Positions 1 to 10,200 of a stretch of DNA of 49,308 nt are shown here, piece by piece; position 1 is the first letter of the stretch; every line of letters starts with the position of its first letter. Under the pieces are notes generated by a model. That model did no database searches, was not told where the DNA came from, and saw nothing but the letters and a program-made list of their open reading frames with translations. The position numbers were made by a program, and so were the translations under genes. The DNA is from Catenaria anguillulae PL171. Lineage: Eukaryota > Blastocladiomycota > Blastocladiomycetes > Blastocladiales > Catenariaceae. The stretch lies in assembly GCA_002102555.1 (NCBI GenBank), contig MCFL01000182.1:1-49308 (forward strand), read 5' to 3'.

Positions 1-2490
1 ACGACTGGTTCACCCGCGCTACGACGATCCTGTCGGAGGGCAAATTGACGCATGTGCCCAGGGTTGCTGCGCCAGCCTTTGTGGACGACCCAATGGAGGT
101 CGATGCGATGCGTTTAAACGACCCGACGGCGCACTTCTGCTGGCGCTCGCATGCCAACGCCCGAGACAAGAGCCGCGCCGTGTACCAAGGCCAGCTGCGC
201 CGCAACTTCCACGAGTACCGTCGCCAACACAACTTGTGTTTGGGTTGCGGCTATCCCGCGGGCGACCATGCTGCAGATTGCCCGACTCTGCGCCTGCTGG
301 GAAACGCCTAAGGGGGCAGTGTGCCTTGCCCTCGGTTGAAGGCGCTGCGCAGGATGTATACCGTTACTTGGTTCCGGAGTCAGTAGATTGTGATATTGAC
401 GATTGTACCCCCCACCTCCCATCTCCCACCCGTCCCTCTGTTCCTGTGTCGCAGCCCCAGTCGTGATCGCAGTCACCGTCACGCTCGTGGCCGTCGTCAC
501 TGTCGCTCAAGAAGCCGCAGTCGCTCGCGAAGTCGCAGCAGCCGCAGCAGACGCAGTCGCAGTTCCTCGAGCAGTCATGTCCGAAGTCGGAACTGCAATT
601 CCTGGCATACCCGGAGCCGTTGTTCAAGTCGTTCTTGCAGTCGTTCGCGCAGTCAATCTTGCAGTCGATCTCGCAGTCGTGGTGCATCGCATTGCCACTC
701 CCAGAGCTGTTCTTGCATCTGTTCAAGGAGCCGTTCACATAGCCGTTCGCTGCCGTTCGCCCAGTCGTTCTCGACATGACATCAAGGGACATAGGCAAAA
801 GCGCAGCGCCAGTCGCAGTCGCAGTGGCAGCCGCAGTCGCTCCCGTAGCTGTACCCAAAGTCGTAATCGCTTGCAGAACCATTCTTGGAGCCGGAGCCGG
901 AGCCGGGGCCGCACCACATCCAATCGAACACGCACAATATCTCGATCGCCATGTCATCTTCTAAGACGTCATCGACTGCTGCCGCGGTTCCCCCCTCGGT
1001 TCCGTCCGTTCCTCAAGCCCAAGCGACCAAGCCCGCGTCGAGGGGTGCTGCTACCCAGTCCGAGTCGTTTGCACAATCCTAGTGCATCCCATCGTCGGTC
1101 GCGGAGTCGTTCTCCGTATCAAGTCAGGGGCAGCGGACGGTTCCGCAGCCGCACTCGCAGCCCTAGCCGCGGTTGCTATGCATTGCACTACCGACATGCT
1201 ACCAAGAATCGCAGCGTTGGTATTCAAATACATCATGTGACATTTCGTGCTCAAACCCAACCTCAGGCATCGGTCACTGATGTTCGCGTTAGCACTTCAA
1301 AAGGCAGCTCGCAGTTTGACCGCGAGAAAACATACAAGGCTTACGAACAGGAGCTTGCAGGCCATGTTAGACCGGGCCATTTTCTCGCATTGCTTGCTGA
1401 ACAGTGGAATGGTATGTAGATTCTGCTATGTACATCCCGTCCGACAACAGCCAAGCTTGTCTCGCAGGTGTATCCTCAGAGAAAGAATGCTAAATCTGGT
1501 TTTCGTGTATGTGTATTATATTGTCGCTGTCCCGCGCTACAGACCATCTACCGCACAAACTGCAGCACTTGGCATGACCCAGTCTGTCGTCGTCTCTGTC
1601 ATACGAGTCAAGCTTGATCGAATTTCTGTATGTTTTTGACTGGGTGTTATTGATCTTCGTGGGTCGAACTTGAAATTGACCTCCGGGACCGTGTGTAGCT
1701 ACCGCCGACATGGCTCCAGGATTGCATGCAATACAGCTGCCAATGAGTTTGTTGCGCGGCTGATCCAGCATGTCACGGCAAATGCTGGCCTTGTTCCCAT
1801 CACCCGCACCAATGTTGCCAACCTTGCCCCCATCCCGCCCAAGCTCGACCGCCCAGTGGCTTTATTGGTGCCTGAGGACATGGTCATGCACAAGCTGGCC
1901 TCAACCCTTTCCGCCCACACTACACGCTATTCAGTTGCTGTGTTCACCCGCCCCAATCAGCCACTTTCCTCAACCCACCCATCTACCCGCATCCCACCCA
2001 CCATGGCCAAACGGATCGAAATCCCACGCGACCACGTCCACACTATTCTCAAGACACCGGCGGCTCTCCCAGCCATTGGGCATGGATGTGCCGGAGGTGT
2101 TCAAAATCAACGCCCACGCCAAAAAGGCCGAAGGCAAGTACACATCCTTCATCCGCAAGTGGCGCGAAACCAATGCCTTGGCCGTTTCCCTTCCTTTGCC
2201 GCGTACGCAGACGCCCATCATCCAGGGTATGATTGCAAGATCAAGCTTGTGGAGGGCAAGACGCCAGCATTCCTTCCAATCTATTCGCTCACGGAGGCTG
2301 AGTCAGTCGAATTGCGGCGCACACTCGACGACCTTCTCAGCCGCGGTCACATTCGGGCATCCAAGTCTCCTTGTGGTCACGGTCTGTCTCCAATGAGGGA
2401 GGAAGATGATAATTCGAACCTCTTCTATGAAATTGGATCCGTTCCCAACCTGTTGGCTTCACCCCGGTCATTGGCCGAATTCATGGACTG
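1..2490 (+). mobile_element. Decayed Ty3/Gypsy-type LTR retrotransposon (fossil)
   Basis: Remains of an LTR retrotransposon of the Ty3/Gypsy kind. Near the left edge (about 45-311) is a gag-like end with a short Cys/His knuckle (CLGC, then H and C spaced as in a zinc knuckle). At about 2230-2400 a short stretch resembles the N-terminal end of a Ty3/Gypsy reverse transcriptase (a VEGK...IYSLTEAE...LRRTLDDLLSRGHIRAS-like block). Between them lies an Arg/Ser-coding repeat block. No LTRs, integrase or complete pol domains were recognised, and the left end is probably outside the window. The element is clearly broken, in several places (roughly four or more), and looks old. The family assignment rests on two short matches, so the boundaries are approximate. 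Confidence 0.6.
440..960 (+). repeat. Six-base-periodic (CAGTCG-like) low-complexity block
   Basis: A stretch of about 500 bp built from degenerate hexamers such as cagtcg, cagtcg-cagt and ccgttcg. In one reading direction such hexamers give Arg/Ser dipeptides and in the other Asp/Cys-rich peptides, so long open frames appear on both strands simply because the repeat lacks stops. It lies between the gag-like and RT-like remnants. It could be an internal linker of the fossil or an unrelated simple repeat. No RRM or other domain typical of a host SR protein was seen beside it. Confidence 0.6.
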
Positions 2491-4628
2491 ACAATCATCA
2501 TGCGCTTGTGTGATTGATACAGAGGATGCTCCTTTTCCTGACTTGGGCTGCATACACGCTCGGACTGGACTACAGCGACCGGATCCCATGTGTGATTGTA
2601 CTTGCGCCCTTGGACCACGGCCTTCACAATCTGCCTCGAATCTCGAAAGAGTACAATTTGCCCATCATTACTGTCGCGAGCGTTGCCGAGTTCTCGTTGG
2701 CACACGAGTGGATCACGGCTTGGTTAGCTCAACGTCAGAACCCGTGAACGTCGAATTGCGGGAATGACTGGGGAGAAGCACCATGTGACTGTAGGGAGTG
2801 TAGCCCTCATATCAAGTCTGCGCAAAAAGCGAGGAACCATTCCCTGCTTGTTAGAGTTTGGTCGGTTTTTTTTAAATACTTGTTTCCGCATGTCAGTAAA
2901 TCTTGACTCGTGGCTCTTAGCATGTTGGTTTCGGCTCAACGCAGACTACGCGCGATATACATAAAGGAGGTGGCATGGTTTGCTGACGATGAAGGATGCC
3001 TGGTCATGGCTGTTGGTGCGGGTTGTATTGTACTGTATGGTTCTCTAACGAAGAGAGAAGGTCGACGATACTGGTGGCCGTCACTCGGGATTTGCTTGTC
3101 TATGTTTGTGTGAAAACTGCCGACTAGGAGTATAGAGAATCAATGGATCCAGCGAGAATCACCTTGGGGGCCTCAGGATAGTTGAACCAATTTGAATCGA
3201 AAATTGACATTGAATAGTATCCAATGAATAATGCCCGTAAAGAGTTGGAGCTGAAAACCAATCTGAATCGGCTCGTTCCTGCACTTGTCTTGTCACTGTG
3301 TTTGCCCATGTCCACACTGTCCGCACTTCAAGTTTGCACGATGTGTCATGTGCGGACGTGCAATGGTCTGGCGCGGTATCCGTGATCCTTTCTCGTTCTC
3401 GATGGCTCGCCCGCTCGCCTTGTTCTTGCGCTGCGCTTTTGATTTTTAAAGCGCTGGCAAGCCGTTAACCGATGCGAATGCGAGACATCATACGGACTCG
3501 TCAAACGATACCTACCCAAAGGTATGACGCAGAGGAGCGTTGCATGCTTGATAACGCTTGTCTGCTTGTGCTTGTGCTTGTGCTTGTGCTTGTGCTATTG
3601 CGGTTCATCAGCACTAACAAGTCAAGCGCTGCATTGTTGCGGTTGCGGTTGTGGTGCGGATGTGTTATACCAGGGTGTTACCGGTCCACACAGTTGGTTG
3701 TGGGGGGATCGCAGCGATCCAGCAGCTGTCCGCCGTTGATGGCCGATGTTTTGTTCGCACAGGGCCAGTTGCGTTTGCCTTACCTTGCCTTTTGCTGAGC
3801 GCGTCACCACTTCTTCATCTAAACGACACTTCTCCAGCCAGATCCAGCCTCTCAAAAGCGAGCCGACCCCCCTTCCCCACCTCGTCTTCTCTACATGGAC
3901 TCTACGACGCTCGCTCTTGCAACTGACACTCTACAACAGGCAACGAATACCTCAATGAACGAAAGTGCTAGTCGTTTGCGCTGTTTGCAATCCCATCCAT
4001 CCTACGTGACGCCGTGACATCGTGGGTTGACTGTGCATTGCCATGTCCTCGTTCCTCGTTTGTCTTCGCCAGTATGTAGCCAGCCGTCCGTCAAGACCAT
4101 TGCCGACGCGGTCCAAGTAGGCGTAGCGGTACCAGGAGGAGGCGTGCCTGTCAAGCCATTGTCTCCAAGCCGGTTGGGCACAAGAAAAACACCTCTTCCG
4201 ACTAGGGCGCGGGAAATGTAGGGGCCCCGGCCGTGGCCACCTTTACGGTTTGGTCCATGGTTGGTGAAATCCCCAACCGCAGTCCCGGAGCAAGTCTGTT
4301 GTCATTGGACTCGATCGCCTGCACTTTTTTCTCGCAAGCCTCTGAGAACGCATGTGTGCTTGGCCTTGCTTTTCGACCGCATCCCCCACTGGGATGCGTG
4401 TTCAATGTCCATGACAGAGAGGCTGTCAATACCTCTGGTCTTGCTCTGCCTTTCACAGGGTCATGTCGGCCGGGTGCAACTTGAAGTCCAGGCCAGTATG
4501 GGATCAGCAATCTCCAAGTGCCAAGCTCCAAGCTGTTGTTGGGTCGGGTCCACGGTCGGGTCGCAGTCGGTCAGGGATCAAGTGGCAAGCACAGCGGCGG
4601 ATAGGTAGGAGGGCGTCCAAGTATATAT
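2491..4628. other. 2.1-kb region with no recognisable gene
   Basis: Only short open frames occur here and none resembles a known family or shows a convincing exon structure. The one distinct element is a small (cttgtg)5 microsatellite at 3565-3594. The region is the left flank of the LINE insertion. Before that insertion it would have been continuous with the sequence starting at 13326. Part of it may be further decayed transposon sequence. Confidence 0.5.
3565..3594. repeat. (cttgtg)5 microsatellite
   Basis: Five perfect tandem copies of the hexamer cttgtg, followed by degenerate gcggtt-like hexamers to about 3655. It lies in gene-free sequence. Confidence 0.9.
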
Positions 4629-4647
4629 ACTAACCAAGCATTGTGTT
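4629..4647 (+). repeat. Left target-site duplication of the LINE
   Basis: The 19-bp word actaaccaagcattgtgtt is repeated exactly at 13307-13325, directly after the poly-A run that ends the LINE. The first a could equally belong to the poly-A tail, so the certain length is 18 bp. A perfect duplication of this size is typical of target-primed reverse transcription and points to a recent insertion. Confidence 0.93.
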
Positions 4648-4698
4648 TGCAACGACCGAAAAAAAGCGTAGCAGTAAGCAAATGCAATACACAACCTC

Positions 4699-7065
4699 AT
4701 GCAATCTACTCACCGTGCGTCCGTCCTCATTGTGGGATGGCGGCCGGTACGTTCTTCTCTCCGTCAGGACTGGCGCTCTGTTGACGGATGGGCGTCTTGC
4801 CGACCCTGGAACGGAGCGCCAGTTCACTCAACGCACAGCATGGCTGTGGTAGTCCAAACTGATACGGACCAAGTCCGCCGTCGGTGGACTATCATGGCTG
4901 GAACACATGATCTCCCTGAATCTACTGCCACGCCCGGCACCCTGGCCACGCCCGGCCACTTGGTCACGCCCGACCACCCTGTATTGACTGCTGTATACTG
5001 GCTGCCCAGCTGGAACAGCCCCTCTGCCACGATTCACCCCTGCTCTTTCTTGCCGAATGACGGAATGACCATGACCGCCATCAGCCCGTTGTTGACCAGA
5101 GCGCGACAGGCCGTTGCAACTGCTCACCCAGACCAAATGACTCGAACCCTCCATCAGTTCATCGCTATCCCAGCTACGACCCTTGTGCTGGCCATCCAGT
5201 GCCATCAGGTAAACTACATCTGTGGCCGAACGTCATCTTATGTGTGCGCGAGCCCCAACATGCCCACCAGTTGCCCTCTTAGGCGCCTGTGTGATGGGCT
5301 ACACCAGAATTGCGCCGACAGTTCTGCCGACTTAACCTTCCTTTTCCGTCCGTCTCACATGGAACCCGATGGCTATCTTCACCGGAATGCCCATGCCGTC
5401 TGCATGCCTCTCCTTAATCCAGTCACAGCGTTCAACCAGTCTGTCCGGTGCTCCCAACGAACCCAAATCAGCCACCATCACCTGCTGATGGAAGTTGTTA
5501 TGGCCCCCAACACGCTCACCAGTTTACTTCATGAAGACCTCACTGACACATCACCACCAGGATACGCCAACGACCACACCCATTCGACTGAGCCCTCTTT
5601 TCCATCTCTCACCGGATCGGTCGGACCTGCATCGAAGCTTGACATGGAAAGCAATCCCCCCAACCTACTCCTTGGCGCCAGCGAGGTGCACAGCTCCCAT
5701 CCGGACATACTTAACCCGACCACTCCCCACCTTGCCTGCCCTACTGATCAGAGACCATTGTGCTGCCACGCCTTCCCCTGTTCCCATCAGCCCCCTCTTC
5801 TCGAGCTCGTCATGCTCGCCCATCTGCACTTCGCCCCTCTCCTTGTTCTCGCTCTCGTCTTCGTCATGTCGCTCTTCGTGCAGGTCTCGGCCAATACCGT
5901 TGCCCGGCTCAAGGAGCACATGACGGAGGCGAATGCGCAGATCGCCTGTCGCCAAGCCCTGAAGCGCCATGTCAACCTCATTGGCTACACCAACGCTGTC
6001 CAGGACGCCAACGGCTCACACGTCTACCGTTACCGCTGCCCCACCGCTGCTGACGCTGCTCGTCTGGCGGCGCTTGACAGCATTGTGCTCCCTCCGGCCC
6101 TCACGACTGGCCTTGGGCCCCTTGCGCTAACCGCCATCCAAGTTGAACACGTTCCTGCCCCGACCGACGGTGACGGCCAGCACCTTGCGTACCTGCGCAA
6201 CGTCCCGGCGACTCGCAACACCACCACGTACATTCAAGCTGCCCTGGTGACGGCCACGGCTGATGCCCAAGACGAAGAGCACATGTTTGACGCCCCGGTA
6301 GTCCGCCAGAAAGGTGTCGATCCGTCCGCGGTTGGCGCCAGCGGCTTTGTTGTCATCAAGACCAGGAACGACTCGACGATGCTCCAAGACCACGTGGACG
6401 TTCTCCTGGCGTTTGGCAACAAGCTGGTGCGCGATCGACTCGTCGATGCTGGGTCGTTTCCGGGGCTCGACAATACCATCCTGCGCATCACTGCGGTCGA
6501 AGGAGACCCCAACCACCCCCGTGGTCGCTTCATCAAGTCCCTGTACGATCTTCCCCTTGGCAAGTCGTCTGTCGACGTGTTCGAGTCGATTGTAATGCCC
6601 GCCCGCCCCTTTGTCGATGGCGTCACCATGGCCGAGGTCACGACCGCAACCGGCGACATCCGCCAAGTGGCCCGCGTGTACATGTCTGTCGAGGCCGACT
6701 GGCAGCACCTGTTGGCTGACGACGCCGCTCTCTCGCTCCAGCGCTACAGTTTTGACCCGCCCCAAACTGCTGCGACCGTCAAGTCCATCACGGCCATCGA
6801 CCTTCTCCGCAAGAAGCAAACGTTGCCGAAAGGCAAGTCGATGGCCGGGTCGAACAAGGACGGCAAGGACAAGGACGCGCACAAGAGGCCGAGGTACAAG
6901 TCGCCGGATCCGCAGGAGTACGGTCGCCGAGGCCGTGACGACTCGACGAGAGGGAGGGTGAGGAGTCATTATCGTGAGGAAGATCGTATGGAGGAAGAGT
7001 ATGGTGACTACAACGCGTCCGGAAACGGCGGCGGACCTGCCTCCGTGGGCGCGGGTGCTGAGTGA
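4699..7065 (+). CDS. LINE ORF1 protein
   Basis: An open frame of 788 codons, the first ORF of the LINE. LINE ORF1 proteins bind the element's RNA and form the transposition particle. Here there is no CCHC knuckle and no obvious RRM. The N-terminal part (about residues 1-365) is rich in Pro, Thr, His and Cys and includes a short imperfect tandem repeat (TPGTLATPGHLVTPDHP, about residues 77-93). Residues about 365-392 are strongly hydrophobic (LLVLALVFVMSLFVQV), which is unusual for an ORF1. The remainder looks globular, then turns into a basic, Lys/Arg/Asp-rich tail (about 710-770) suited to RNA binding. The ATG at 4699 is the first in frame, but a later start (for example M372) is possible. 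Family identity is assigned by position only. Confidence 0.75.
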   Translation: MQSTHRASVLIVGWRPVRSSLRQDWRSVDGWASCRPWNGAPVHSTHSMAVVVQTDTDQVRRRWTIMAGTHDLPESTATPGTLATPGHLVTPDHPVLTAVYWLPSWNSPSATIHPCSFLPNDGMTMTAISPLLTRARQAVATAHPDQMTRTLHQFIAIPATTLVLAIQCHQVNYICGRTSSYVCASPNMPTSCPLRRLCDGLHQNCADSSADLTFLFRPSHMEPDGYLHRNAHAVCMPLLNPVTAFNQSVRCSQRTQISHHHLLMEVVMAPNTLTSLLHEDLTDTSPPGYANDHTHSTEPSFPSLTGSVGPASKLDMESNPPNLLLGASEVHSSHPDILNPTTPHLACPTDQRPLCCHAFPCSHQPPLLELVMLAHLHFAPLLVLALVFVMSLFVQVSANTVARLKEHMTEANAQIACRQALKRHVNLIGYTNAVQDANGSHVYRYRCPTAADAARLAALDSIVLPPALTTGLGPLALTAIQVEHVPAPTDGDGQHLAYLRNVPATRNTTTYIQAALVTATADAQDEEHMFDAPVVRQKGVDPSAVGASGFVVIKTRNDSTMLQDHVDVLLAFGNKLVRDRLVDAGSFPGLDNTILRITAVEGDPNHPRGRFIKSLYDLPLGKSSVDVFESIVMPARPFVDGVTMAEVTTATGDIRQVARVYMSVEADWQHLLADDAALSLQRYSFDPPQTAATVKSITAIDLLRKKQTLPKGKSMAGSNKDGKDKDAHKRPRYKSPDPQEYGRRGRDDSTRGRVRSHYREEDRMEEEYGDYNASGNGGGPASVGAGAE

Positions 7066-7279
7066 AGCCCACTTTGCCCTGCAACCGCGGGGCGATCTGT
7101 CGTCGGGACCAACGTCGTTGGGCACGGGTCTCGGAAAAAAAAAAAAGAGGAAAAAAAAAAAAACCCGCTTGTTTGTTCGTTTGTCCCCCACTTTTTGTTT
7201 GTCTTCCCCGAGTTCTGCTTGTGTAATTTACATCGTTTCAGAGTACCTCATTTCATATACGTAACGTAAGCTCATCAAC
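7066..7279 (+). other. A-rich spacer between LINE ORF1 and ORF2
   Basis: A 214-nt gap between the ORF1 stop and the ORF2 ATG. It holds two A runs (12 A at 7135-7146 and 13 A at 7151-7163, separated by gagg). ORF2 is therefore not overlapping or fused and must be reached by reinitiation or internal entry, as known for some LINEs. The A runs might also be a relic of modular assembly of the element. Confidence 0.7.
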
Positions 7280-10200
7280 ATGGCATATTGTTGGGATTGG
7301 ATGAGAGCTCCACGCTTCGTGACTTTGAATACTCGTGGCTCTGGTAACAATCGGATTGACGAAGCAATTACTGACCTCGTCGAACTTGACTCCCTCGAAG
7401 ACGAATTAGCCAGGACATTTCACATCAAAACAGAAACAAAATCTGGCTCCAACTTCCAGCTGTGCCCAGCACTGCGTGAGCACCTATGTGTTGAATGGAC
7501 ACACCATCCACTACGACCCAATGGGTCCGGCCTCTCCATTATATTCCCCATCTCAGCAAGGGATCACATGTCGCGAATCGGCGAAGTACCAGGGTACCTG
7601 CTTGCAAGACGCTTCAATCGCTCCGCTGGCCTGCTGCATGACATTGTCATCGTCGGCATCTACTGGCCGAATAACGACCAGCAGCATGTACACACTCAGC
7701 TCATTGCTCAGGCCCGTGAGGATATCCTAACCATCCTTCGCTCCATTCTTGAACAATGGGAACAGGAACAATTCATGCTCGTCGTCGCTGGCGACTTTAA
7801 CGCAGTCAGCAACCCCTCACGTGATCGGGCATACAATGACGACCAGGAGCAGCCGCCGTCACAAGAAGCGCCCGAGTCTGACATCTTCCCTCTCTTGGAA
7901 CAGTACCACATGCTGGATACGGCCCTCGAGCGTGCCCTGGAACACAATGAACAGCCGCCGCCCACCTTCTTTGTCAAGCGCGACGAAATCACGAAACCAG
8001 TCAGTCGAATTGATTACCTTTATGCATCACCCAACCTCATGACATACAACACCGACTCGCTCACAGTCAAACCATCCCGGCCCCTGGGCCTTGACCACGC
8101 TGCCGTCATCGCCTCCTTCGACCTCGCGCCAATCACTGACCCGAGCCTGGTTACTGCTCTCCACGACGGCAAGCGGCGTGGCCAACGGATCGTCTTTGAC
8201 CGCCCTGAGCGTGTCACACAGGAGCAACGGGACCATTACCTCCGCGCTGTTGACGCCAAATTCCAACTGGCTATTAATGCCGAACTCCTCAACAATGACA
8301 CTGCCATCGACATTGACGAACGCTGCAGCCGGGTCGAAACCATCATCCTTTCCTCTGCCATGGACCACCTCCCGAAAGTCAGAAAGGGCGGCCCGCGTCT
8401 GCCACCACCACCCGAGGCCCACCCATTCCTGTCACGAGTTGTCAAACTGCGTGCACTTGCCAGCAAATTCGCCCGACCCCGGCAACCACTCCAACGAGGC
8501 GATGTCGTCCCCAGAATTGCCGAGCTCTGTCACGATTCGGTACTACCCTCGTGGCGGGAAAACGCTGGTATTGACCGGGATATCACCCCTGAATCTGCAT
8601 GTAACATGGCACTCATCGCTGCCCGTTTCCACCAGACCGCCTTCCACAGATACGAGGAACAATCGACTCGCGACCGCATCGATAAACACCTCGGGAACCA
8701 CACTCACCTCTTCCAACACAACCTACGCGACCTCCTCCCCCGCCTACTCAACAAGCCTCGCACCCCGCTGAACATCAACTGGGTTTATGTCGAGCGTGAC
8801 GGCCATCGCAAGCCCTCGGTCCTCCCCGCAGACGTCCTGGATGGTGTGCGTGCCCAGGCCAGCGACCAGTTTGAAGACAAGGGCGTGCCAGACTTTGACA
8901 CGCACGCGAGCGAAGCCGTTCGGCAGGAGTACCAGCCCGGGCCCCATGAGGGCGCATTCGACGGCATCCTCGACCCGCCCACCCAGGCCGCAGTTGCGGA
9001 AAAAGTGCGGCACCTCAACGTCAAGAAGGCAAGTGGGCCGACCGACATCTCGGGCTTCCTCTGGAAGCACGCAGGCGAACGAGCAGTCCAAGCACTCACA
9101 TGTATCATCCACCAGTGCTTCACTGCCGGCGTTGTGCCCCGCACCTGGAAGCACAACAACATTTACTACACCCCCAAATCCACCAGACCGTTTGGCGGCG
9201 ACATCACGAAGGACGCCCGCCCCATCGCCCTCCTCGAGGTCGCTTTCAAACTCATGATGAATTTCTTCACCGAGCGACTCGTTGCGGCCATCCAGAAGCA
9301 CTCCATCCTCAAGGGCGCCAATACCTCCGTGCTACCCGGCACGTCCACCGACACTGTCATTGCCTGCACCAATGCTGCCATCGCTTCAGCCAACGTTACG
9401 GGCAAGCCATTGTACATCTTACACGAGGATAAATCCAAGGCATTTGACACGATCCCCTTTACCTCCCTCGAGCGCTCGCTTCGCCGAATAGCTCTCCCTG
9501 AGCACGCCATCCGCTTCTACGTTGACGGCATTCTCCACGACCGTACCGCCAGTGCCATCACCGCTTATGGCCCAACGGATCCGCTTGATATTGGCCGTGG
9601 CGTACCGCAAGGCGGTGTTGAGTCGCCAATCATGTGGAATATCTTTTACGACCCACTAATCTGTCTCCTCAAGAAACACACGGCCGGTGCCGACATCTCC
9701 CTCGCACCTCCATCTCCGCCCTGCGGCAACGACTCTCGTCCACGTGTTGTACACCGTCTCGTCCTTCACGGGAAAGCATTTGTTGACGATCTCACGATCT
9801 TTGCGTCATCTCCAGAGGACCTACAAAAGGCCGCCGACCTAGTCAGCGAGTTCAACCATCTGCACTGCATCAAGTCGAACCCGTCAAAGTCCACTGTCAT
9901 GGCCATCAACCACCCGCCCAAGAAGGCCTTGCCGCCCATCGCTGTCATGGTCACAAACGAGCAAGGCGAACAGGTGCCAGTACCGATCCGCGTTGCTGAC
10001 AAGGATGAATCCATCCGAAGCTTAGGCGTGTTCTACTCGGCGAGAGGCAATGGTAAGGCCGCGCACAAGGCAATCATGGACATCTTTGACCACAGCCTGC
10101 CGCTCTTGGATAGCAAACGCATGACCTCAGATACGTTTGCCTACATTATCAATAATGTCATCATCCCTCAGTTTCTGTATCGGTGCAAAAACTATATACC

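Noticed and set aside
364-957. Minus-strand Cys/Asp-rich frame with repeated DC pairs, like a metal-binding protein
   Set aside because: It is the mirror reading of the same hexamer repeat and has no start context or conserved domain.
390-1419. Long Arg/Ser-rich open frames suggesting a host SR splicing factor
   Set aside because: Open frames on both strands follow from a stop-poor hexamer repeat, no RRM or other domain is present, and transposon remnants lie on both sides.
4202-4608. Overlapping frames on both strands just left of the LINE
   Set aside because: They contradict one another, show no recognisable domain, and lie in a region without other gene signs.
6127-7191. 354-codon minus-strand frame antisense to LINE ORF1
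   Set aside because: A shadow of the GC-rich ORF1 coding frame. No similarity was recognised, and it starts within the A-rich spacer, which codes for a Phe run.
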